From the NCBI GenBank assembly GCA_009731375.1, contig BJOX01000213.1:50684-114683 (forward strand): 64,000 nucleotides of DNA, in the 5' to 3' direction. This document shows positions 33,600 through 41,539 of this stretch, piece after piece. The stretch comes from Paulinella micropora (lineage: Eukaryota; Cercozoa; Imbricatea; Euglyphida). Below the pieces are notes generated by a model. That model was not told the DNA's origin. It ran no database searches and worked only from the letters and a program-made list of their open reading frames with translations. The translations under genes and the position numbers were made by a program. The first letter of the stretch is position 1, and each line of letters starts with the position of its first letter.

Positions 33600-34036
33600 T
33601 GCCAAGCGACCAAAATGGTGGAATTGGCACTTCGCAAACAAACCCACTTATTAAAGGCAACGAACTAAGACGCGATCGTATGCTAGCAACTAAAAGTGAT
33701 TTTGAATTGTTAGATAACACAATCTGCAACAACACAAACAACAATTTTATGCTTAATAGATACAATAGAGCCGTTATTAAACAACGAATGAGAGAGACGC
33801 GAGAAATACCAAAAATGAAGCGCAAACTAACACGAAACTTCTCAGCGGAAATCCCGCAACAAGTCCAAACTCGTCCAGAAAGGAGAGATTTCAAGCCAGT
33901 CGTTAATCCGCCTAGTAATTATGCTTTTGGCAGTCCTTACTCACCTTATTTCTACAATTATGCTTCATCACCCCAACCCTTTGGTGCTGAATATGATAAT
34001 TATAGATATAATCCAAACTATTTTCAAAACCCATAA
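33599..34036 (+). CDS. Hypothetical basic protein with Tyr/Pro/Asn-rich tail
   Basis: 145 aa; ATG shares its A with the previous stop. N-terminus NGGIGTSQTNPLIKGNELRR, a basic middle (KQRMRETREIPKMKRKLTR), and a tail of Tyr/Pro/Asn/Phe repeats (NYAFGSPYSPYFYNYASSP, NYRYNPNYFQNP). Ends 8 nt before the ATPase ATG. Possibly a virion DNA-binding or core protein; inference only. Confidence 0.6.
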   Translation: MPSDQNGGIGTSQTNPLIKGNELRRDRMLATKSDFELLDNTICNNTNNNFMLNRYNRAVIKQRMRETREIPKMKRKLTRNFSAEIPQQVQTRPERRDFKPVVNPPSNYAFGSPYSPYFYNYASSPQPFGAEYDNYRYNPNYFQNP

Positions 34037-34044
34037 TATAGTAA

Positions 34045-34947
34045 ATGCCTAGATCTATACATAAAGGATTAATAGCAAACAAGTTGCCACGAAAAACACT
34101 TTTGAAGCAGAATCTGGAGAAAACCAACATAGAAAAAGCACACGAGGAATTTACTATTGACAGGCCAGTAATAACAGAGTTAGATAGCAAAAAACCGCCC
34201 AAATTTAACAATGACTTGGAAATACAACCAATTAAAACACAAAGAGATGGGGTTGAATTGCTTCCTATTCAAAAAGAAGGAATATTGCCAGCCATGGGGA
34301 CTATGGTTATATGTGCAAGCACTGGCGGAGGTAAATCAGTTATGATTTGTAATCTACTCGCCAAAAAGAACATGTTGAAAGGTTTTTTTGATAGAATAGT
34401 CGTCTTTTGTTTAAGCCCGTGTCCAATCTTAGATGACACTCTCAAGTTAAAAAAAGAAGACATAATCAAAGAAGACCGCCCAGAACTAATGCGCGAAATA
34501 TTGACTAAACAAAAAGAACTGATTAAAACTAAAGGGTTTAAGAAAGCACCAAAAATATTATTGTTATTGGATGACATTGCACAGAGTAAAACTTTTCTCA
34601 AATCAGAAGTGCTTACCGAGTTGTTTTTTGTTTCAACTCATGCCAAAGTATCCGTGTGGGTCGCAACTCAAAGTTATACGCAACTCCCACGAAGAATAAG
34701 AATTAACTGCCATTGGATGATTATTTTTAATGGAGTAAGGAGAAGCGAACTTGACAGACTGGCAGATGAATATGAAAGTCCTTTTCTCACTAAAAAAGAA
34801 TTTTACAATATGGTTAAATATGCTACGGCAGAACCTTATTCGTTTCTAGCAATTAACAATACGGCTAGTGATAGAACAACCCAGTTTAGAAAGAATTTCT
34901 CTACCATATTGCGATTAAATAAGGATAGAGATATGACCAATTTATAA
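34045..34947 (+). CDS. A32-like genome-packaging ATPase (FtsK/HerA superfamily)
   Basis: 300 aa, intact. Walker A is VICASTGGGKSVMICNLL (about residues 88-105). Walker B is PKILLLLDDIAQSK (~170-183) with paired Asp. A sensor region reads KVSVWVATQSYTQLPRRIR (~208-226), followed by MIIFNGVRRSELDRL, the usual Gln-containing motif and basic residues of A32-type ATPases. This enzyme drives viral DNA into preformed capsids and is one of the core genes of polintons, virophages, PLVs and NCLDVs. Length is usual for the family. Sits in a compact block with the structural-type genes. The best-preserved core gene of the element. Confidence 0.92.
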   Translation: MPRSIHKGLIANKLPRKTLLKQNLEKTNIEKAHEEFTIDRPVITELDSKKPPKFNNDLEIQPIKTQRDGVELLPIQKEGILPAMGTMVICASTGGGKSVMICNLLAKKNMLKGFFDRIVVFCLSPCPILDDTLKLKKEDIIKEDRPELMREILTKQKELIKTKGFKKAPKILLLLDDIAQSKTFLKSEVLTELFFVSTHAKVSVWVATQSYTQLPRRIRINCHWMIIFNGVRRSELDRLADEYESPFLTKKEFYNMVKYATAEPYSFLAINNTASDRTTQFRKNFSTILRLNKDRDMTNL

Positions 34948-35006
34948 TTGAATTCAATTATAAACTAATTCAATTAAAAAGTTTTTTTGTTTCATAATAA
35001 TATAAT

Positions 35007-35597
35007 ATGTCAGCACAGAAACTATATGCGACCCCTTATCGTCAAGCAATGTCAATTTGGTATAAAGAAAATGGACGAGGCAAACTTACACCAATTCTCA
35101 AGGGAACACCCGAACATGTGGCAATCAGAAAAATAGAAGAAGATATTAAGAGTGGCAAGATTGAAAGTCAAATCCGTCCAAAAGGACCTAGGGCAAAGAA
35201 AACACTTAACGAACCAATTTCCAGCGGACAACCTGACCAAGTGCCAGATGAAGTATTGAAAAGAAAATTGCCAGACATAGCACCAGCCCGTAATACAACA
35301 CCTGCACCAAATGCCAAACCAGTTGAAATGTCTCCAGCACCTAAGGTTGAACAATCCCTACCAAAATCTGTTAATCCCACTCCCGTCGCCGTGCCAAAAC
35401 AAACTACCACAACACCAGCAAGTAAGATAGAAGCAATAGAAGATGCTTCTAAGGAAACTCCACCACCAACTAAGGAAGTCGCTCAAACTAATGACATTGA
35501 TGTAAATCAAGCTATGGCGGATTTAAAGAAAATGAAACAGGAAAGAATTACACACAAGAATTTACAAATTATGAAAAAAATAATTAACGCTAATTGA
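35007..35597 (+). CDS. Hypothetical proline/lysine-rich virion-type protein
   Basis: 196 aa, ATG 35007 after an AT-rich leader containing a T7 run and TAATATAAT. Short N-terminal folded part (YRQAMSIWYKENGRGKLTPI, GTPEHVAIRKIEEDIKSGK), a long Pro/Thr/Lys-rich disordered centre, and a terminal helix (QAMADLKKMKQERITHKNLQ). Ends TGATAA (two stops). Composition resembles core/condensing proteins of small dsDNA viruses; unassigned. Confidence 0.6.
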   Translation: MSAQKLYATPYRQAMSIWYKENGRGKLTPILKGTPEHVAIRKIEEDIKSGKIESQIRPKGPRAKKTLNEPISSGQPDQVPDEVLKRKLPDIAPARNTTPAPNAKPVEMSPAPKVEQSLPKSVNPTPVAVPKQTTTTPASKIEAIEDASKETPPPTKEVAQTNDIDVNQAMADLKKMKQERITHKNLQIMKKIINAN

Positions 35598-35621
35598 TAA
35601 AATAATTATTATTGTTATATA

Positions 35622-36017
35622 ATGATTAAAAACTTAAGTGCTTCAACTCGTTTGCCGATTGGCTTTATCGACAAACTCAACGAAGCAAGCCGACCCGCGA
35701 GTGATGGATTTCAACTAAACCAGTTTGAATTGTGGAGTAGTCATGGTGCTCCATTAGTTAATCAACCATTAACTGAATTTGGCGATCTCGTCTCACATGA
35801 GAAGAGCACTATTCAAAACACATTAACAGACATTTCTGATAACAGAAATGCGGATGTTGTTGATTTAGACACTGCTGTTAGCAGTTTGGCTTATTTAAAG
35901 AAAGCGGTTCAAAATGCTGAGGCAAGAGAGTTTCAATTGACTTCACCACAAGACACAAGACTTGACAATATACAGAAATCAGTTGATATTATTAAACAAT
36001 CCGTTTCAAGTGAATAA
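35622..36017 (+). CDS. Hypothetical protein
   Basis: 131 aa, ATG 35622 (leader TTATATA). LPIGFIDKLNEASRPASDGF, NQFELWSSHGAPLVNQPLTE, then a helical C-terminus (AVSSLAYLKKAVQNAEAREF, DNIQKSVDIIKQSVSSE). Intact, between the ATPase block and the jelly-roll candidate. Unknown function; a structural role is plausible from position. Confidence 0.6.
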   Translation: MIKNLSASTRLPIGFIDKLNEASRPASDGFQLNQFELWSSHGAPLVNQPLTEFGDLVSHEKSTIQNTLTDISDNRNADVVDLDTAVSSLAYLKKAVQNAEAREFQLTSPQDTRLDNIQKSVDIIKQSVSSE

Positions 36018-36063
36018 ATAATTATTTTTAATTTCTATTATTATTTTTTTTAGTATAGTAGCA

Positions 36064-36504
36064 TTGCGAATTATAACTTTGAACTCCGTCAATAAATTGA
36101 ATTTCGAATTCACTGGTGATACGTATGCTTTTGATTATGATAACAGCACTATTAGCGACAAGATAGGACTGACTGCCGATATTTCGGCGGCGGCGAGTGC
36201 CACGATGCAATATATCGTAAATCTAATCGGTGAAACGGCCGTTTATGTTCATAGTCGTGCTTTAAATCAATCTGGTTTAGTTGAAGCAAATGGTAATTTC
36301 TCTGTCGTTGGTAAATGCAATCTTGATAAGCCCTATGGAGTCCAGTGCTACTTTGAATCGTCAAACGATGTTGCAGATTATGTGTCATTTAATACGTTGA
36401 AAAGTTTAAGAACTATTGATATCGTCATTAGAAATGCGCAAGGTAAAGTTTTGGAGGCTTTAAACTTTGAGGTTAGTATTCTCTTAAAGGCGTATCATGC
36501 GTAA
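36064..36504 (+). CDS. Candidate small beta-sandwich capsid/penton-type protein
   Basis: About 146 aa. The frame is open from 36064 (TTG); the sequence GCATTGCGAATT suggests an ATG changed by a one-base insertion, so the start may be lost. Alternating hydrophobic pattern with GDTYAFDYDNSTISDKIGL, ETAVYVHSRALNQSGL, YGVQCYFESSNDVADYVSF and a terminal RTIDIVIRNAQGKVLEALNF. That 'IDI.I.N..GK' ending resembles C-terminal strands of single jelly-roll minor capsid/penton proteins. Assignment is by pattern only. Confidence 0.45.
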   Translation: MRIITLNSVNKLNFEFTGDTYAFDYDNSTISDKIGLTADISAAASATMQYIVNLIGETAVYVHSRALNQSGLVEANGNFSVVGKCNLDKPYGVQCYFESSNDVADYVSFNTLKSLRTIDIVIRNAQGKVLEALNFEVSILLKAYHA

Positions 36505-36528
36505 CAAAAAAAAGAAAATATAAATATA

Positions 36529-36732
36529 ATGACATTTATAGAAAATTTAGATACTCTATTCACTCTAATCAAAAACATCAACTTACGACGACGACGACAA
36601 CATAAACATCTAATTCCCTGCGGTGTTAATATTGACCAGTTTTACATATATTTAAAGAAAAATTACGCACGTAGAACAGAAAAATTAATCAAGGATAAGG
36701 GTTTTGAATATATTAAAAAGAAATTGCCATAG
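36529..36732 (+). CDS. Small basic hypothetical protein
   Basis: 67 aa, ATG 36529 after AAAATATAAATATA. MTFIENLDTLFTLIKNINLR followed by RRRRQH, then IDQFYIYLKKNYARRTEKL and a Lys-rich end. Possibly nucleic-acid binding; unknown. Confidence 0.55.
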   Translation: MTFIENLDTLFTLIKNINLRRRRQHKHLIPCGVNIDQFYIYLKKNYARRTEKLIKDKGFEYIKKKLP

Positions 36733-36802
36733 AGATAGAAAAGAAAGTTGATGATTAATGCAATTTATGCATTATGTATAAATAAAGCATTTTTTTGTTT
36801 GT

Positions 36803-38029
36803 TTAAATCTGATCTTCAATCCAGTTTAATGAAGCGTAAATACTTGCCGTTCCACCGCTCGTATTTTGTGCGGATATAGTAAATGTCTTACCTGACCCTA
36901 TCTTGATATTATATTGAGACAAATCAATGTATATTGATGAACCACCAGACAACACATATGTGAATATCACACTTCCGCCCGTTCTTGTTGTCCCCGCCGT
37001 ATCAACTTCTGCTAACGATGTGTTTGTATCGTAATTTGAATAAAAAGGTGTTCCTCCCAATGTGGTATTAAGCACAATTCTTGCGATACACGTTTTAGTA
37101 TCCGAATTGCTGATACACAAATTCTCAAAGTATATTATATTTTAATGTAATTCGTTTTGCTGTTGAATTTGGCGCGGTTTCTAATAGTAAATATGGCATT
37201 CTCAGTTAATCCTATACTCTTGACATTATCATACGAGTTAGTTATAGCAATAGTCCGATCAGTATTCCCTTCAACTGCCAAAAACATACTTGCAGTTTTC
37301 ATTACAACGGATGCCAGACGTGATGAATACGCCTTCGCATAAATAGCAAACGCCGCCTGATCTAATGATGGAGTGGTAGCAGTGCTCGCATATTTAATCG
37401 CATGAATTACTTCCATTCGTCCAGTTCGCGGGTTTTCTATTTTGAATGTAATTTGACCACTGCCCAGATACTGAACAACTATTTCAAACACATTCAATTT
37501 GGTAAAATCAATCGTGGGGAAGTTTCCAGTATTATTACATTTATCAACATTCCACGCATATTGACTAACCACATTTTCTACACTTCCCGCCGTTCTTACA
37601 ACAGACATTCCCAAGTTTGATTGCCTAAAACATAAATTGTCTGCTGGTGAATATATATCGCAATTAAAAGTGGTTGTTGCAGTGGATGATGGAAACAATG
37701 CGGAAAATCTAGCAACCAAGCCCATACCACTTCTATATTTGGCTCTTTCAATAGTCGTAATCTGTGCGGTTGAATTACCTGAGGCCGATGTAGTCAAAAC
37801 CGCCATTGAATTAGCAGTTGATACCACCCCGCCATTAGTCTCCGTTTTGTCAAAGAATCGCGTATTAATACCATATGTAAATACATTTTGTAATACTGGC
37901 GACAGAGTAGCCGTTTGCAATGCGGTTGTTGGTAATGCGTCTTTTATGCTATCAATCAATAGATAAAGAAGACGACGACGATGTAGTTGATGACGATGGT
38001 GTATTTGTGCTTTGACCAAAAAGGTTCAT
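36803..38029 (-). pseudogene. Large 'MNxFGxS' virion-type surface protein, two frameshifts
   Basis: ATG 38027-38029 opens MNLFGQSTNTPSSSTTSSS; after ~25 codons a 4-base duplication (ATTGATTGATAG) shifts the frame. The body 37135-37960 reads NVFTYGINTRFFDKTETNGG, ERAKYRSGMGLVARFSALFP, FEIVVQYLGSGQITFKIENP, HAIKYASTATTPSLDQAAFA. A second shift near 37140 leads into the C-terminal part 36803-37125 (ARIVLNTTLGGTPFYSNYDT, GGSSIYIDLSQYNIKIGSG). About 405 residues in all, rich in Ser/Thr/Gly and beta-strand-like. The 'LGSGQITFKIENP.TG' type motif occurs in phage and virus receptor-binding or spike proteins. It shares the N-terminal peptide with 18058-18686 and 25874-26503. Confidence 0.6.
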
Positions 38030-38053
38030 TTTATATTTTATATTATATAAAAC

Positions 38054-38344
38054 TTGTCAATAATAATACGCACATTGCCGAGTGATATAGTTGGACATAT
38101 AAGGACATTTGTTTATTCAGAGATGCCCCAGCCGATTTATGGAGAAGAATTTTGTAATATATGCGGTTTGTCTCGCACATTCCAGTCGCACCCCCCAATT
38201 ATAGCAGGTAATTTTTATGGTGTAGATAGTATTGAGTTTTTCACAATCTGCTCTATTAAATGCTATAGACGAGAGTCTAATATTAGAGCAAGATATGGGG
38301 AACCGCCTTTAACGTTGTTAAATATTAACCACTTGTTTGCGTAA
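38054..38344 (+). CDS. Small putative zinc-binding protein
   Basis: About 96 codons open from 38054; no ATG is found at the start, so the start codon is uncertain. LPSDIVGHIRTFVYSEMP resembles an F-box/BTB-like first helix. A CxxC…CxxxC pair (FCNICGLSRTF, FTICSIKCYRRES) could hold one zinc. It overlaps the end of the convergent recombinase by ~80 nt. Function unknown. Confidence 0.45.
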   Translation: MSIIIRTLPSDIVGHIRTFVYSEMPQPIYGEEFCNICGLSRTFQSHPPIIAGNFYGVDSIEFFTICSIKCYRRESNIRARYGEPPLTLLNINHLFA

Positions 38345-39607
38345 TCTCGCACTCCGTCGCACTGGTTTTGCTTCCTCCGTTTGTTCTTCTTGTGACGTTT
38401 CTTTTTTCTCTTTGATAAACTTATTGACAATAACGGCTCCAACTTGCTTAATTGTCGTAGTTTAGTATTTGTAATATTCGGGTTATCACTGTAAATCTGC
38501 TCAAGCAATTTATACTTATCCTCTCTGCTAGCGCTTTTTCCTAATGGTTGATATTTGCTTTCTTTGTCTCCATTTTCGCTTTTAGTTTCATTAGTATTAT
38601 TTAAATTCAGACATAAATCTATTTTGCGTCTCAACTCCTCTAATTCTGTTTTAATCCCTTCTGCTTTAATTTCTTCAGATCGGCCACATTAACCCAACTA
38701 TAACTAAATGAAGTGAGCATATCGCCGTGTCCCAACATATTGCTTACCCACGTATTGAAATTCTCTAATTTCGGAATGGCGAAATTACTATACGACAAAC
38801 TAGCATAGTTTTCGCAACATACTGCTTTTCTGCGTGTATTCCGATAGCCAAGGGAAGATTTTGATAATTCTTTTATTTAGTTCATTATTCTTTTGTTTAT
38901 CAAGCACACCCTCGCTGTTGATGATGACTGCTTTTTTCTTTTTGAAATGGTTCCGTATTGAATTTACTTGTTCTATTACGAACTGGGGAGTAAAAAGGAC
39001 AACAGGCCTCTCAGTCCAATTCTTTTTTGTCCTTCCCTCTTTTTTGCTAAGTTATTCACTCGCAACCAAGAAGGTTTATCTGGTATCAATTCATACGTGT
39101 TTTTATCAAATATTTCCACAGGCCTTGCTCCAATTGCTATCATCAAAGCAAGTAGTTTAAGATAAGGGTATCATATCATTCATTTTAGCCATTACATCAC
39201 GGACATCAATTTGTATTTTTTGTTCATTTTTGGCTTTGACATCTTTCTTATACCCCTCAACTATATCAATCCGCTCGTCTTCATTCAGATTAAAATACTT
39301 ATCCAGTTTGCTCATTTCATATACTTTTTCACTTTGATAAGGCTCTATTGCTTTTTTTCTCACCTCAGAAAGTCTTTGTCTTCTACTATTCAAATTTGGA
39401 TACACAATAGCATATTTCGGATATATAACTTTTAGTGCCTCAAGCACCTCTTCATCACTCGTTGGTGCGCTAATAGCGATATAATAGCATTATGAAAGGT
39501 GATACTTGGTTTTAACTCACTATCGTAGAAGTTGGACACGACTTCATAAATTTTACTTTCAGTAGTAGCAACTCTTAACTGCCTAACAAATCATCTTCGC
39601 TCCACAT
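38263..39607 (-). pseudogene. Tyrosine recombinase/integrase, frameshifted
   Basis: ATG 39605-39607 (MWSEDDLLG). After frameshifts: N-terminal domain to 39157 (LEALKVIYPKYAIVYPNLNS, KLDKYFNLNEDERIDIVEGY); then LLALMIAIGARPVEIFDKNT, with the Arg of the first catalytic box; a central part (FVIEQVNSIRNHFKKKKAVI); the second box VCCENYASLSYS preceded by a possible (H/K)xxR-like KSSMLRK; and WVSNMLGHGDMLTSFSYSW containing the conserved GH and a candidate Tyr nucleophile. A C-terminal extension (EGIKTELEELRRKIDLCL … SKRKKKRHKKNKRRK) follows. At least five frame changes (~39590, ~39455, ~39160, ~39010, ~38830, ~38680). Such recombinases integrate virophages and PLVs or resolve genome ends. Confidence 0.7.
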
Positions 39608-39710
39608 CTTAGTATATTTAAGACAAGTCTATTTTAATTATAGGTTGGACTTTTTTTTAATAAAATAGTGAATTCATCGCCATCAATGTCGGCAAACATT
39701 CGTTGGGGTT

Positions 39711-39914
39711 TTATTTGTTTTCCATTAATACTTCATAGTATTGCTTTTGGTCATCGGGCGTTTTTTCAATCAATTCAATGAAATCCTCTTGGCATGGCAC
39801 GGCGGTAAATTGTTTATTCCCCGACTTGATAAGAACCGCATCTTGTGGTTTATCTCTCAGTGCTTCTTCTTGTTTCCAATACCATTGTTCATTGGTCAGT
39901 GTCGGCGCGGTCAT
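39711..39914 (-). pseudogene. Primase N-terminal fragment (TIR-R copy)
   Basis: 67 codons from ATG 39912-39914: MTAPTLTNEQWYWKQEEALR … QKQYYEVLMENK, then TAA. Matches the first part of the primase at 14924. The homology continues through the D-x-D region out of frame until the TIR ends at 39671. A truncated duplicate made by TIR homogenisation, unlikely to be functional. Confidence 0.8.
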
Positions 39915-40054
39915 ATTATATAGTTGCTCGGATTTTTTTATAAAAATAAATTAATTATTCTATATATCCGTATATCCATGTATATCATTGTCTTTAATAG
40001 GAAATTATAATTTTTTATATATCGTTATGACAAAAAAACAACTTCTTTCTTTTC

Positions 40055-40567
40055 TTACTTATTCAAGCACCCGCATTGAATAAATCCTTTGTATTGTCCG
40101 CAATGTTCGCAATACTTCAATCTATTTATTAATCAGGCTTTGTGATAATACTTGTCTCTATTTGGATACTTTTCCACTACCTTTTTTGGAATTGCCCTAT
40201 TGCTTTTACAATAGCAACAGAATTTAATGTTTGGATTGTCAATGGTGCGGATAAGCAATGACAGGTCTTCGTTCATTTTGTCGTTTTCAAACCGCTTGAT
40301 ACATTCAGAGTCTAGCACCATTTCGCTCCCGTTTTTTACATTTTTTATGATGTAGTTTTTTGTAATCTCGTGCGAGCAACAACAATATTGTTCTTTCCCT
40401 TTCTCTATACGATCTACAAGTTTCCAGTCGGCCGTGTTCCACTTTCCATCGGGTGATATAAATGAAACGGCATTAACTAGATTTAAGAAGTAATTTCCAT
40501 TCACGTAATCCAAATGAAGTTGTAAGTCTTCATACGTCCAGTATGATCGGCTGTGAGAGGTGTCCAT
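40055..40567 (-). pseudogene. TIR-R Cys-rich putative zinc-binding protein with in-frame TGA
   Basis: 171-codon frame from ATG 40565-40567 to TAA 40055-40057, open except for one TGA at 40133-40135. MDTSHSRSYWTYEDLQLHLD, DRIEKGKEQYCCCSHEITKN, GSEMVLDSECIKRFEND, CCYCKSNRAIPKKVVEKYP, YYHKA-stop-LINRLKYCEHCGQ, CGCLNK. In the left copy the codon at the stop is TGC. CxCSH…SECIKRF and the terminal CxxC/CxC pairs suggest two metal sites. Either an inactivated copy or a truncated 144-residue product. Confidence 0.65.
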
Positions 40568-40608
40568 AGTTTATATAATAGTATATATATTTTTATATAT
40601 AAAATAAA

Positions 40609-40836
40609 TTATATAATGTTTAACATACTATTACGAAAAGCCCATAATTCAAGCAATTCGGCTTTTTGTTTTTCGTATTTCTCCTTCCGCAGTAATTTTA
40701 TTCTCTCTTGGTTCTTATAATAGTATGCCTTCGCATTTTCCCTATTCTTATCAGGATGAGCCTTCAAAAATGCTTTCGCCCTTTCCCTTCTCCGTTGAAC
40801 CATTTCTTCCTTGGTGAATTGAGGTGTCCTTGGCAT
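40609..40836 (-). CDS. TIR-R small charged helical protein (intact)
   Basis: 75 aa from ATG 40834-40836: MPRTPQFTKEEMVQRRRERA, KAFLKAHPDKNRENAKAYYY, KLLRKEKYEKQKAELLELW. Basic and acidic residues alternate in one long helix. Intact where the left-TIR copy is frameshifted. AT-rich leader with ATATATAATTATA. Function unknown; its position just inside the TIR suggests an early gene. Confidence 0.65.
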   Translation of the reverse strand: MPRTPQFTKEEMVQRRRERAKAFLKAHPDKNRENAKAYYYKNQERIKLLRKEKYEKQKAELLELWAFRNSMLNII

Positions 40837-41280
40837 TATGACTCCTATATATAATTATATTATTTTAATTATTTTAAATAGAAAATCCACCAGTCTTCAA
40901 AAACGCGAAAACGCCGTTGTGGCGACTTGGACACTTGAGAGTGGTATTAAGCAGGCTAAAGGAGACAATTCTTCTTAGTATTAATAGTGTCCAGGGTTCC
41001 GACCCGTTTTTTTAGAATTTTTTTAAGAGGGGGTATAATAAAAAGGGGAGAGGGAAAAAAATTTACTTTTTTTAATAAAAGGTTGGACAGGTTGGACAAT
41101 ATAAAAAATGTGTAATACGAAGAAGAATTATATAATAAATATTGAAATTTAATAACAAAAAAGTGTCCAACCTTTGAAAAACCGACTTGGCCGTGGCCGA
41201 CCATGGGGTTGGCCACCAATAGGAGAAGATATTTTCACTCACCCTGCTCTTGTATTCATCCAAAAAAATATCGTTATGGC

Positions 41281-41539
41281 GAAGGTAATATTAGATTTAT
41301 AAGCAAAAAAAAACGATACAGACGAAAAAAAAATTAAAAGGTTAGGGTAGCGGAGTGTAAAACATCCTTTGGAATTGAACCCGCAACCTAAAATTTCAAT
41401 GACTACCTTCATACCCATTGGTTTTACCTCCCCCACAACCTACCAGTCATATAGGAAAAAAAGTGTTTGAAGTATTATCCACACGCCAAATTCTAGAAAA
41501 TTCTATTTTTGCGAATATGTCCATCATCCGTTTGGTCGT
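41281..41539. other. Spacer outside TIR-R with tRNA B-box-like string
   Basis: On the minus strand GGTTCAATTCC (near 41387) fits the pol III B-box consensus, but the surrounding sequence does not fold into a proper T arm and no good A box is found at the right distance. Otherwise AT-rich unique sequence. It may contain the element/host junction. Confidence 0.35.

Larger units (their letters stand above)
13190..41280. mobile_element. Endogenous polinton-like/virophage-like virus element
   Basis: Bounded by inverted repeats 13190-15162 and 39671-41280 that contain paired genes. Between them lie a primase-helicase, duplicated S74-domain fibre modules, a PLA2-like virion protein, an A32-like packaging ATPase, small structural-type genes and a tyrosine recombinase. 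That is the gene logic of small dsDNA viruses of the polinton-like virus/virophage sphere. No jelly-roll major capsid protein, PolB or Ulp1-like protease was recognised. It is AT-rich, with few or no introns and short spacers. Stops, frameshifts and a DNA-transposon insertion show that it is a resident chromosomal copy. The outermost few hundred bases and the target duplication are undetermined. Confidence 0.85.
39671..41280 (-). repeat. Right terminal inverted repeat (TIR-R)
   Basis: Inverted copy of TIR-L, carrying the same three genes on the minus strand. It lacks the ~360-bp insert of TIR-L. The inner edge (AATTCATCGCCATC) cuts the primase gene after ~80 codons, so only the left copy leads into a full primase. 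The outer part contains GGTTGGACAGGTTGGACA, GTGTCCAACC and GTGTCCAGGG motifs. Confidence 0.85.

Noticed and set aside
37157-37966. Plus-strand ORFs opposite 36803-38029
   Set aside because: The minus-strand frame has a conserved leader peptide and protein-like composition; plus frames are shadows.
38834-39160. Plus-strand Phe/Leu-rich ORFs at 38.8-39.4 kb
   Set aside because: Antisense of the recombinase, whose catalytic boxes are readable on the minus strand.
41341-41460. tRNA gene on the minus strand (GGTTCAATTCC)
   Set aside because: Only the B-box matches; T stem does not pair and no suitable A box or acceptor stem was found.
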